From NCBI GenBank assembly GCA_021397835.1, contig JAJFZO010000609.1, forward strand, positions 11,224,001 through 11,288,000: a stretch of DNA of 64,000 nt, given 5' to 3'. This DNA comes from Moringa oleifera (taxonomy: Eukaryota > Streptophyta > Magnoliopsida > Brassicales > Moringaceae). A program made the position numbers and the translations under genes. Under the pieces are notes generated by a model that saw nothing but the letters and a program-made list of their open reading frames with translations, was not told the DNA's origin and did not search any database. How positions within the stretch are numbered: position 1 is the first letter of the stretch; each line of letters begins with the position of its first letter. Of this stretch, positions 24,138 through 35,292 are shown in pieces.

Positions 24138-26832
24138 TCCAAAACCAAAAGGGAAGAGAGGATCATAATGAGAATCACCCACGTTCATAGGAAGTTGATC
24201 TGCTGATTTGAACCAAGTACGAGATAGTTTCCCAGTAAATCCATAATCTCCAAATAAAACATCGGCAACTCCTTGACCTTCAGATCCAGGAAGCCATGCA
24301 GCAACAAGGGCGTCCATTTGTTGCAGATAAGGCTCAACCACTAGAGGTCGACCTGATACAAGCACAACAACGCACTTCACTGCACCGCACACGTTGCCGA
24401 TTGTCGTTCTTGCTTCCTCTGAAAGCGTTAAGTTATTAATATTGTCACCCTTGTACTCAGCGTATGGTGGCTCTCCAATGACAACAATGGCATAAGAGAA
24501 ATTGTTAGACTTGACAAAATCAGCTTCAGGGTTTTCCTCGAAGACGATCTCTGTGCTGGAATCAACAGCCGCGGCGATACCATCAAGGATAGTGGTTCCT
24601 GTTCATTGAATTTTGCAATAAGCTTAGTTAAAGAGTGGAACCAATATTAGTTTCTATTTACAAAACCTACAAGAAATTAAGAACTAATATATCTACCTTC
24701 ATTAGCGTTGTTTCCGCTGAGACCCTGCCAGGTCGTAGTCCAACCACCACATTGGTTACCCATATTGTTAGCATGGGTTCCCGCAACAAGAATACTGGAT
24801 GCCTTCTTGGGTAGAGGCAGCAGCGGACCATCTGCATTTCCTCCATTCTTCAAGAGAACAAGTGATTTTCTTACAGCTTCTCTTGCCAAGTCTCGATGAG
24901 CCTATTCAGTAAAGAAGTATATACCATTACGATCAGCTTTAATTGATTATAGCATCTGGGTATTAACTATATATGTCGCTAACTAACCTGGCTTCCAATA
25001 TGATCCACAAAGGTCTCGTCAGACAAGGGTTTCTCGAACAGACCCATAGTGAATTTGACTCTCAAAATCCTCTTAACAGCATCGTCAATACGACTCATGG
25101 GAATAGCACCGTTGCTAACTAAGTTTGTCACGATATCGATAAATTCAGTGTGGTTGTAGGGAACCATGACCTGAAACCAATGTTTCCACGTTAAGCATTT
25201 GAATGTCACCAAAATCCAACATGTGTAATTATACTAGCTAGCTACTTACCATGTCAATTCCAGCTTGAACTCCAGCCAGAACTGAGTACGAATAGTTTGC
25301 ACGCTCTGGTACGGTTATCCTATCGATACCTTGCCAATCAGAAATGACAAAACCCTGCAATTTGGAATTGCACAAGTTGTTAATTTGCATCTCCTAATCT
25401 TAATATTCAGCACCACATTTTAATTAAATTCAATAATAATTACCCGAAACTTAAGAGTGTCCTTGAGAAAATTGGTGATAAGATCACGGTTAGCATGCAT
25501 CTTCTGGCCGTTCCAGCTCGAGTAAGAGACCATGATGGTTGACACACCTTGGATGATGGAGCGGTAGTAAGCCGGCATATGGATGCTCAACAATCCATGC
25601 CTATCGATCACAGTGTTGTTCTCATCGATGCCCCTGGTTGTACCACCATCACCCACAAAGTGCTTGGCACAAGCCACAACTTTGTCCCTTTAATATACAT
25701 AAATGTAAGCTTTTTACAAGCGGAAATTACAAGACAAAAGCATTGCTCAAAGAATGAAAAGCAAAAGTGAACTTACTGTCCCCCAACATAAGGAACACCT
25801 TTTCGTGAATTTGCAGGAATTTCGCCTTGCAGTCCATTAATAATTTCTGTCATTTCCATGACGACATTGGGATCCTCGCTGTAACTCTCATAACACCTGC
25901 CCCACCTTGGATCTCTACAGACCTATATATATTGCAGAAAACAAAACTCATAAGGGATATAACGGAGACTTATTAATTAGGAAAAGATTCATTGGTAGAA
26001 CCTAAATTAAGTAGAACGGGTATAATACCGCAATGCATGGTGCAAAAACGTAGTTCATGCCAGTGGCTCTAACTTCGAGAGCAGTGGCTGCTCCAATCCT
26101 CTTCACAAGCTCAGGATCCCTGCAATGTATATATATAGGTAAGTTAATTGTTTGAGGGTAAGTCAAACCTTCAAAAGAGTACACAGATTTTTTTTTTTTG
26201 TGGGGGGGGGAGGGATATGTAGCTATATATCAACAAAACACTAGCTAGGAATTATGAGGTTCATCTTTTATTCCATTCTTATCATGTAAATCCAAGATCA
26301 GATATTAAGAGAAGATTTCTAGCAAATATATGAATTAAAAAAAAATTATTTCTGGCATATATTAACAGTAGTTGGCTTGCCTGGTAGCCCCCAGACCAAT
26401 ATTGTGGGGAAAAATAGTGGCCTTGTAGACGTTGTTGTGCCCATGAACCGCATCAATGCCATAAATCATAGGGATCCCTAAACGAGACGATAGGGAACCA
26501 TTTTGAAAATCATTAACCATTTGAATCCATTCCTGTGGAGTAGCCTTTAGGTGCGGCACGCTTCCTCCACCACTAAGTACACTGCCAATGCTGTAGTCCC
26601 TCATGGTCTCAAAGGTTGCCACTGCACGATCAATTTGCACCATCTGACCTATCTTCTCTGCTAGAGTCATTCGGCTCATAAGGTCACGGATTCGAGCATT
26701 CATGGGCTGCTTGGGGTCTTTGTACCTCATGTATTCTCCTCCTTCTGATGCTTCTATAACAACAGCCTGCAGGCTCCATAACAAGACTAGAAGTCCCATT
26801 AAAGGGACTGATATCCTTGCCATTTTCTGCAT
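24108..26832 (-). CDS. GH3 exo-beta-glucosidase (ExoI-like), secreted
   Basis: Eight exons on the minus strand join in frame to 638 residues: 26832-26381, 26119-26029, 25922-25777, 25687-25444, 25354-25250, 25170-24988, 24901-24697 and 24598-24108. A signal peptide (residues 1 to about 28, [16 protein letters not shown]) leads into the GH3 N-terminal barrel, with [31 protein letters not shown] and [11 protein letters not shown]. The Asp of SDW matches the nucleophile of barley ExoI. The C-terminal alpha/beta domain carries [12 protein letters not shown], which holds the expected acid Glu, then [11 protein letters not shown] and PLFPFGFGL. Relatives hydrolyse beta-1,3/1,4-glucans and oligoglucosides in the wall. 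Length is normal for the family. Intron 1 has a GC donor (CCAG|GCAAGC). It is embedded antisense between two GH35 copies. Beta-xylosidase is less likely because the ExoI-type motifs fit well. Confidence 0.94.
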
Positions 26833-27045
26833 TTTTCTCTTCTTTGATTATGCATAAAAGAATAAACCGATGGTTATTGAATTAAAAAAAAAAATGGAAC
26901 CCTTCCAGCACAAAAATGATTAATGCAATCTTAAATCTCATAAAGCTCTAATAGCATAGAAGAAGAAGGAAGAGAAAGCCGTACCCCAGTAACAAACAGA
27001 GGGTTTTGCTGCTTTTATGAAATGCCCAGGAAGAAGAAGCAGAAG

Positions 27046-27053
27046 TATTTATA
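27046..27053 (-). promoter_or_regulatory. TATA box of the GH3 gene
   Basis: Read on the minus strand this is TATAAATA, about 215 bp upstream of the start codon at 26832. The spacing implies a leader of about 190 bases. No uATG analysis was done. Confidence 0.5.
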
Positions 27054-27059
27054 GGGTCA

Positions 27060-29500
27060 AAAAGTGAAGGGGTCATTATTTTTATCCTAATTTTAGGGTC
27101 TTCTTAATTTTGAATAAGTAATTGGGGTAAGATCAAATCAGTCAAAGTATTTTTTTTTTCTTTTTAGAAGTACTTTACATTAACCTCTTATAAATTATTC
27201 AAAAAATTACTAAATATTAGAGTTTTATCTAAATCATCGTGTTAATTGTTTTATATATTATATGCGATATAATTTAGCTAACTTATATATATAATTTTAA
27301 ATATTTTGATAAGTGTTATTAAATTAATATTCAAAATAAATTATTTAGATAAAATATCAATAAATTTAAAATTTAAGATTTTGTAGATAAAAAGTATCAA
27401 AATATTAACATCTTTTAAAATTTGAAGTCGTAAAACATTTACTAGTAAAGTTTTTAAAATATTAATAACCATATCAGATGGTGATGTGGATGCCTCAAAA
27501 TTTTGATAAAAGTTTTTGTTTTTGTTTTTATATTATATTTTATTGTATTATTGAAATCATCCCAAATAACTTTTTTTTTTAATTAAAGGATCACTTAAAA
27601 AAAAAAAACTAGTGAATACATAAATACAATAACGAAAATAAAAATGTCTTCATGTTTTATTGCTTTCATATTAATGGTGAATAATGATTTGAAAGAGCTT
27701 TTAAAATTAATGAAAGAGTTTTTTAAAATTAATGGTGAATAATGAGTTGATCAATAAGAGATCAACTCATTATTCACAAAGTATTCTTAAAAGGAATTAT
27801 ATCACTAATTATTTTATTTTTATTCTATCAACAATACATATTTTTATATTTTTCTTAATTTTTTGTTTTTAAATTTATAAAAATATCTCTTTAATGCAAT
27901 CAAATATTAATTTTGCATTTTGTTTAACAGCAAAATATGGTACAACATGATGCAAGTCATAAAAAATATTTTCACTAAATGATAATTTTTCTAATTAACA
28001 CAATAAATATGTGTGTGTATATATAATACAAAGTATAATATTCAATTTCTTTTATACATATATTTTTTGTCATGGAAATGACATTTATATTTATATAGTT
28101 ATATGTACATTTTATTACTCTTGTATTTCATTTCAATATAATTATGTTTACTTTATACATTTTATATTATATATATAATTATGTTTACTTTTTGTTACTC
28201 TTATTATAACTCGATTTGAATTTCGCAACATTTCTTACAAAAGCATAAAAAATGAAAATTGAATAATAAAATAATAAAGATATTTTCACATCAATATTTA
28301 ATATAATAATTTATAAAATTATAATGTAATATCATACAATATAAAGTTTTTAAATCTATTAAAAATAAAAATAAAAAATTTAATTACTATGTAGACATAT
28401 GTCAATTACTCTTTAGTTTTCATTCATTAACCTGTTTATTTTATACAAAATTCTTCAATTTTTTTAAAAATTTAATTTATATAATGTGCGCATAATGTTT
28501 ATTCAATTTTAAATATATATATTTCGATTTGGATCAACTTTCAACAATAAACTAATGTTTTCATATAAAGAATTTTTTTGATATTATATTTAAATTGATG
28601 CATATAAAACTATATATGCATACTAACACAATTCAAAAGCTAATGGAATATAAATGATGTTTGAATCTATCTAATAGTTTTATTTATTATGAATTTTTGT
28701 TATATGATTACTTCCGTATTTATGATTTTCTTTTTTTTTATGAAATAATCTTCTAAAATAATTTGAGCAACAAAAAAGTTTGATTTCAAGAATTGATTAA
28801 AATATTGATTCAAAATTACATTTGAAAAGAATTTTGGGTTTGAATTTTTTAAACAGACCAAATTATCTAACTTATCATAATTATTCTTATTTTTATTCCA
28901 ATATATCAATAATTCATTATGTTTACTTTATACATTTTTGTTATATTTTTTCATTTCATATTTCATATGAAAACTTGTAGACATATTTGAATTTCCATAA
29001 ACTTCTAAAAATAAGATTATCTTCGAACTATTAAAGATATATTTAAAAATACCATACGATTCAAATTATTGAATAAAAATTTGTCAGATTATTGTTATTT
29101 TTCTTTTAAACTAATGCCAATAATATTGACAACTTGCTATAGTTATGATTGTTTATTAAAAAAATTGATTTATTATATTTATTAATGGTTTTATTTATTA
29201 CGAATTTTTTCATACGGCTATCTCTATTTTAATTGTTTCTTATGAAATAATTTCTCATCTTATTAGTTAAGCCAATAAACAACTCAATTTTAAGAACAAA
29301 AAGTCATTATAATTTATTTAACATATCAACAAAATGAATTTAAAAATTTTCAAAAAATCAAATTGATTGACTTTATTTTTTATGGGTTCTGGATAAATTT
29401 ATTTATGTTAATTAGATAACAAAAATAGTGCGAATTGAATTTGGGTATCATTAAATGATTCCACTTGATAATATTAATTCAAAATTTAAATAGATTTTAA
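27060..29500. other. AT-rich intergenic region with a perfect hairpin
   Basis: The spacer between the GH3 gene and GH35 copy B is about 80 percent A/T by eye. A perfect 18-bp inverted repeat sits at 27735-27777. The ORF at 28700-28909 is low-complexity Asn/Lys/Ile and not credible. No transposon protein was recognised. Confidence 0.6.
27735..27777. repeat. Perfect 18-bp inverted repeat
   Basis: The arm 27735-27752 (GTGAATAATGAGTTGATC) is exactly complementary to 27760-27777, with a 7-base loop between. A partial direct copy of the left arm starts near 27676. It could be a MITE remnant or simply a chance product of local duplication. Confidence 0.85.
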
Positions 29501-29607
29501 GATTTGGATAAACTTCAAACAACCAAGTATCTCATCATAACAAACAAGTCAAGTAAATAATATCGGAAGAATTTTTGGATTTTAGTTCTAACTTCATCCT
29601 ATATCCT

Positions 29608-29615
29608 TATAAATA
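29608..29615 (+). promoter_or_regulatory. TATA box of GH35 copy B
   Basis: TATAAATA lies 55 bp upstream of the copy B start. Flanking sequence from about 29495 to 29670 resembles 17440-17646 in front of copy A, sharing GATTTGGATAAACTT and CTAACTTCATC-like blocks. Confidence 0.65.
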
Positions 29616-29669
29616 CTGGAGTGTTTCACTTGTTTCTTCGTCTTTCTTTTTTTTTTTTTGAAGTCCAAC

Positions 29670-32600
29670 ATGGCATCTTTCAAACCTCCTTCTTTTTGTT
29701 TACTTTTTATTCTTCTTGTTTTTATTACTTGTGGAAATGCTGCAGTTGTCTCTCATGATGGAAGAGCTATTACAATTGATGGCGAACGCAGAGTTCTGAT
29801 ATCTGGTTCAATTCATTATCCACGAAGCACAGCTGAAGTAATAACATCAATTACTCTTTATGTGTATGAATTTATTTAAAATATATGTTTGTAGCACTTA
29901 TAATTTACTAATGGTTGGTTTGTAGATGTGGCCAAGTCTCATACACAAAGCAAAGGAAGGAGGATTAGACGCCATAGAGACATACGTCTTTTGGAATGCT
30001 CATGAACCCCTTCGTCGCCAATATGATTTTAGTGCCAACCTTGATCTTGTAAGGTTTATCAAAAATGTCCAAGATGAAGGACTTTATGCCGTTCTTCGCA
30101 TTGGACCTTATGTTTGTGCTGAATGGAATTATGGGTATGTTCATTTTCTACTGCTATTAATTATTTTGTCTCTTGTTTACGTGATATTTGATTTTGTAGT
30201 ACTCCATTTAACTTAGTACCGTTTTCTTAATTTGTTGACAGAGGATTCCCTGTGTGGTTGCACAACATGCCTGGCATTCAGATGCGAACTATAAATAACG
30301 TGTTCATGGTAATTGAATTTTGTTGTATCTTCATCCTTTCAAATTAAATTATAAACATTTGTTTTCAATTTTTGTAACTTTTTATGTTTTGATATTTCAA
30401 TTCAGAATGAAATGCAAAACTTTACAACCTTGATAGTAGATATGATGAAGAAAGAAAAATTGTTTGCTTCGCAAGGAGGTCCTATTATTCTTGCTCAGGT
30501 AAATATATATCAAGTTTATGTATATTTCATTCCCTTTTTTCTTACTGTAGATAGTTAATTAAATTTCTGTATATATATCTCTGTTAGATTGAGAATGAAT
30601 ACGGGAACGTAATGTCATCTTATGGAGATGTCGGGAAAGCTTACCTTAGTTGGTGTTCTAATATGGCTGACTCACTTCACATTGGGGTTCCATGGATCAT
30701 GTGCCAACAAAATGATGCTCCAAAGCCTATGGTATCAATATTTGTATTTCTTTATACGAATTTAATGTTATAATAATCAGATTTTCCTTTTGGGGGGGTT
30801 GTTCATGATTAATTGTTTGTGTCATTTATTGTCAGATTAACACATGTAATGGTTGGTACTGCGATGGATTCACTCCAAACAACCAAGGCAGCCCTAAAAT
30901 GTGGACGGAGAACTGGACTGGCTGGTAGGTTTGTTCCAACTTATATGATTGTTTGTGTATTATACATGCGATAGGTACTGGTTAACTAGCATCAAATGCA
31001 AACAAAATGGCACTTTTAATCAGGTTCAAGAGCTGGGGTGGCAAAGACCCCTACAGAACTGCTGAGGATCTTGCGTTCTCTGTTGCAAGATTTTTCCAAT
31101 TTGGAGGCACATTCCAAAACTACTACATGGTTGGATTTCATTCGCCAAAATCACAAATAATGTAAATCACTTAGCTCTTATGCTAAAAATTAATGATTCT
31201 TCTCACTTGTTACTTTCAGTATCACGGTGGTACCAATTTTGGTAGAACAGCTGGGGGTCCATACATCACTACCTCATATGACTATGATGCACCTCTTGAC
31301 GAATTCGGTAATTTGAATCAACCAAAATGGGGCCATTTGAGAGAGCTTCACAAGATTCTGAAGTCAATTCAAAGGACTATTACTTATGGAAACATTACCA
31401 ATGTGGACTACGGAAACTCCGTCACGGTTAGATCTGTATTCTTAATTTGTTCAGTGCATCATAGAGCTTAATTAATAAAGATATGGGCTAATATATATGA
31501 TTTATGAATAAATATGAGACAGGCCACCATTTACACCACTGAAGAAACCTCAAGCTGCTTTTTGGGCAACGCGGATACCACTGATGATGCTTTGATCTCC
31601 TTCCGAGGCACCGATTATGTGGTTCCTGCTTGGTCTGTTAGCATTCTTCCTGATTGCCAAGTTGAAGCCTACAACACTGCAAAGGTGATTTTGTGTAGTG
31701 ATATAACAATGATATGCATCATGCTCATATACAGTCTCGGGATGTGTAAATGTTAACTATATATAATATTTTTGTGCACTGTGACGATCAGGTGAACACT
31801 GAAACTACTTTGAAGGTTAAAAAAGCTGACAGTAAAGCTACTCCCCTTGAATGGACGTGGAGGCCAGAGATGACAGACGAAACCCTTATTGAAGGAAAGG
31901 GACACTTCACTGCAAATCAACTTCTTGATCAAAAAGACGCTGTTAATGATGTCAGTGACTATTTGTGGTACATGACAAGGTAAATTATAATTCATGTTTC
32001 TGTGCTTCCTGTAACTTGTTTATGGAAGGATGAAATCGGCCGCTGAAAGCCTTATTATATTTTGCATGTTTTTTTCAGTGTGACTCTTGAAAAAGATGAT
32101 CCAGTTTTGACTGTGGACATGAGTCTTCGCGTCAATGGCAGCGGTCACATTCTTCATGCATTTGTTAATGGAGAATATCTTGGTAATATTACACCCACAC
32201 AATTCCTTTTGATATGTAATGCAGTTTTAAGAGTGAATCGATTTACCCTTCTCATTGACATAAGTTATGATACGAAATTTCAGGTACTCAATGGGCCAAA
32301 TATGGTGTCTTTAACTACGTCTTTGAGAAGGATATTAAGCTATCTCCTGGAGATCATCGTATAGCATTGCTTAGTGCCACAGTAGGCCTGCAGGTATCTA
32401 GATATAGTAATTTTTCTGATGATGAGTTCGATTGGGTTGTGTTGATGTGATAACAAATTTGATTTATTACGTCTAAACAGAACTATGGTCCCATGTTCGA
32501 CTTGGTACAAAGTGGAGTTCCCGGTCCGGTGGAAATAGTTGGACGGAAGGGGGATGATGAGACAGTAATCAAGGACTTGTCTGCTTACAAATGGACGTAC

Positions 32601-33500
32601 AAGGTTGGGTTGCATGGCTTCGAGAACCAACTCTATAATCCGGCTGCGTCTACTGCTGATAAGTGGTTAGATAATGCTCCTACAAACAGATTAATGACGT
32701 GGTATAAGGTACCATATACAGTAGATGCAAATAATTAAACCCAGATTCATGTATGATTAATATCTATAAAGATATAATAATTGTGTGATGATCATATGAC
32801 CTCCAGGCTTCCTTCAAAGCTCCCTCAGGAGCAGACCCAGTTGTGGTTGATTTGCTAGGGCTCGGCAAAGGTGAAGCTTGGGTTAATGGCCACAGCATTG
32901 GTCGATATTGGCCAAGTTACATTGCAGAAGATGGCTGCAGCGATGAGCTTTGCGATTATCGTGGTTCTTATAGTAATGGAAAGTGTGTTAGCAACTGTGG
33001 CCAACCTACTCAAAGATGGTGAGATAAATTTGGTCCCTGCTGTTCCATGGAAATGATCATATACTTTTCAACTAGGAAGATATCTGATGTTTTGTTTGAA
33101 TGTGATCATCAGGTATCATGTTCCTCGCTCCTTCCTGAATGAGAGTGGCAGCAACACATTGGTTTTGTTCGAAGAGTTCGGTGGCAATCCCTTCCAAGTG
33201 AACTTCCGAACTGTTGTAGCTGGAACAGCATGTGGGAATGCTTATGAGGATAAGACTTTGGAGTTGTCATGCCATGGCCGACCCATTTCCGCAGTTCGAT
33301 TTGCCAGTTTCGGTAACCCACAAGGCATCTGCGGCTCCTACCTTAAAGGTACTTGTGAAAGCAGCAAAGACGCTTTGTCAATCCTTCAAAAGGAATGCGT
33401 TGGCAAAGAGACATGTTCCATTGAAGTCTCTCAAGATAAATTTGGATCAGCAGATTGTGGGAATGAGCTTAGAAGGCTTGCAGTGGAGGTGGCTTGTTAA
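29670..33500 (+). CDS. GH35 beta-galactosidase, copy B (tandem duplicate of A)
   Basis: Fifteen exons, each identical in length to the matching copy A exon, give 824 residues: 29670-29837, 29926-30134, 30242-30308, 30406-30498, 30588-30731, 30836-30924, 31024-31129, 31220-31426, 31523-31684, 31792-31979, 32079-32182, 32284-32393, 32481-32708, 32807-33018 and 33113-33500. It keeps the signal peptide, the acid/base Glu (about 183, in IENEYG), the nucleophile Glu (about 252, in WTENW) and the C-terminal SUEL lectin domain, so it should be active and secreted. Exons 2-5 and introns 2 and 4 are almost identical to copy A, while later exons carry many more changes. The start is set at 29670, not the upstream in-frame Met at 29658, by alignment to copy A. 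AATAAA is at 33607. Function is as for copy A; a difference in expression is likely but not visible. Confidence 0.96.
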
Positions 33501-33694
33501 TTTCCATTCAATGTTATAGTCCATAGGTAGCTAGCATTTCAGTGGATTAGGTTGTCAATAATTGAGGTGTTTCTATAGCTAGGCTGTACAGTCAGTCTGG
33601 ATCATCAATAAAATTTTTTGCTTCCAGTGATTCCTGTAACTCACTTAGCGTAGTTCTTAGTATAACGTGGATGCCTTCTGAATCCTGCCAATGC

Positions 33695-34150
33695 AAGCTT
33701 GAGTTAGAGTGCATGCAGTCTGCTCAGCTCTCGTGGGCATGGAAACCACCACAAATAGTCATTTGCTTGTGAAGTTGAGGGGATCCTGGACCGGGCATGC
33801 ATCAAGTCCTTTGTAATCGAGCTTAAATACAGCAGAACCACCTTCACTAGATCCAGATATCAATTTGGTGCATGGATTTCAACAAAGCCTTCAGAAAATA
33901 AAATTTCTCTAAATATAGCTCAAACTTGACACTGGCATGGTGTTCGGAAGTCAAGAACTCTGTGGCTGTTCCCCTGCCTTGAAAAGCTTTTTCAATCTCA
34001 GCTTCACTTCGTGCAGCGTCCTCAATGTTAATGGGTAGTGTTGGCAAAGCTTTGCGAACACTATATAACTTCATCACCTGAATTTCTCCTGTGCACGATG
34101 ACCTCAATAATTGATTCACGGCTCAGGCCCTTGATGTAGTTGATATCATT
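33695..34150 (-). pseudogene. Aspartyl-tRNA synthetase (cytosolic type) pseudogene fragment
   Basis: Reading the minus strand from about 34150 gives, in shifting frames, pieces typical of eukaryotic cytosolic AspRS: GLSRESIIEV, LPINIEDAARSEAEIEKA, RVLDFRTP, FSEGFVEIHAP, then KLISGSSEGGSAVFKLDYKG and finally KQMTICGGF. The order is correct and collinear across a core that is normally several exons, but frameshifts and stops break it repeatedly and both ends of the protein are missing. No intron-like gaps are evident, so it may be a truncated retrocopy. It lies between GH35 copies B and C. It cannot encode a working enzyme. Confidence 0.82.
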
Positions 34151-34159
34151 CGGCCGCTT

Positions 34160-35292
34160 ACGTTGTTCTCCTCAGATTTGGTGGCTACGCACTTCACACT
34201 AAACCCCATTTTATTCTCCTTGTCATTCAGCTCCTCCCCAAGCTCCCCTACCGGGGTCCGCTGTCTCTCCTGTGCACGGCCTCGCACCATTTTCCCGCAC
34301 CGTAATTGGCGGAGTGTTATGTTTGATAGTGGAAATCAGACGGGCCTACTGGACAGTCATTGTTCGGACATGTTAAGTTTAATATTTTTTTTTAATATAA
34401 TGTTAGAGTAAGATCAATTTTATAATGATTGATCCTTCAAAATGAATTTTTTCGGCACGTTCATGTAATTTGAAAAAAAATGTATTAGTCCTACATTGTT
34501 CAATAATATTGTAATGATTCAATATATAAAATAAGGTAGTTTTTATCTAACAAAACTAATTTTATTAAGATATGATAGGCTCAATATCCTTTCTCGTAGA
34601 TTTCTTTGAATAAAAAGAATCTTTAAAATATGTTTGTGGTTATTTGTAGTTTGCTAATAATTTTGTATGATCTGTAAATTGTTGGGATCAAATCAACCCA
34701 AATCATGGGGTTAAAACTTAAAAATAAAAAAACTTCAGAAAATGGGTTATCTAAATATTAATAATCTGATAAATTATCATTTATCCAAAACTTGAATTCT
34801 GTGTGATTAGCATCAAATCGGAGCAAATCATGGATTCAAAACCTAATAATAGAAAAACTTTTATCCAAATATAACTGATCTGATAAATTTAGAGAAATCC
34901 AACATAAATAATCTGATAAATTTAGATTCTCCAAATATAGCTAATTTGATAAATTTAGACTATCCAAATATACCTAATCTGACAAATTTAGACAATCCAA
35001 ATATAAATAAAGTAATAAATTTAGGCAATCCAAATATAGCTAATCTAATAAATTTAGCCAATGGGATTGTCTATATAAGCATTGATGTGTTCATCTTGGT
35101 AATCCTCATCATAAGCCACAGGCTTCTTCTGCAAAGCTTGGGCCACCTTTCCTCCTTTTTTTTTCCTTCTTTTTTTTATAATTTTTTTTCCTTTTCCTTT
35201 TCTTTTCAGTAGGATTTAGCAGCCTTTTGCATCTCTTTTTTTTCATTTTCAATTCAGTGAGATATAATAAGAGGGTGATTCTTACTTTGTTG
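34160..35292. other. Spacer and promoter region of GH35 copy C with minisatellite
   Basis: The stretch contains about 250 bp of moderate GC content (34160-34400) with no recognisable coding sequence. A roughly 125-bp imperfect duplication follows (about 34683 and 34808 onward), then a 33-bp minisatellite (34863-35062). A T/C-rich tract (35150-35260) probably forms the copy C leader. Confidence 0.6.
34863..35062 (+). repeat. 33-bp minisatellite upstream of GH35 copy C
   Basis: Six imperfect units of 32-34 bp have the core CCAAATATA-N-CTAAT-CTGATAAATTTAGA, with CCAA starting at about 34865, 34899, 34931, 34964, 34997 and 35030. Because 33 is a multiple of three it yields a repetitive Asn/Leu/Pro/Ile ORF, which is not a gene. 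It ends about 230 bp before the copy C start codon. Confidence 0.88.

Noticed and set aside
34663..35062. Repeat array considered as a CRISPR array
   Set aside because: Contiguous imperfect 33-bp tandem units without unique spacers, in a plant genome; it is a minisatellite.
34946..35212. ORF with repeated Asn/Leu/Pro/Ile units
   Set aside because: It is the translation of a 33-bp minisatellite followed by a poly-pyrimidine tract, not a leucine-rich repeat protein.
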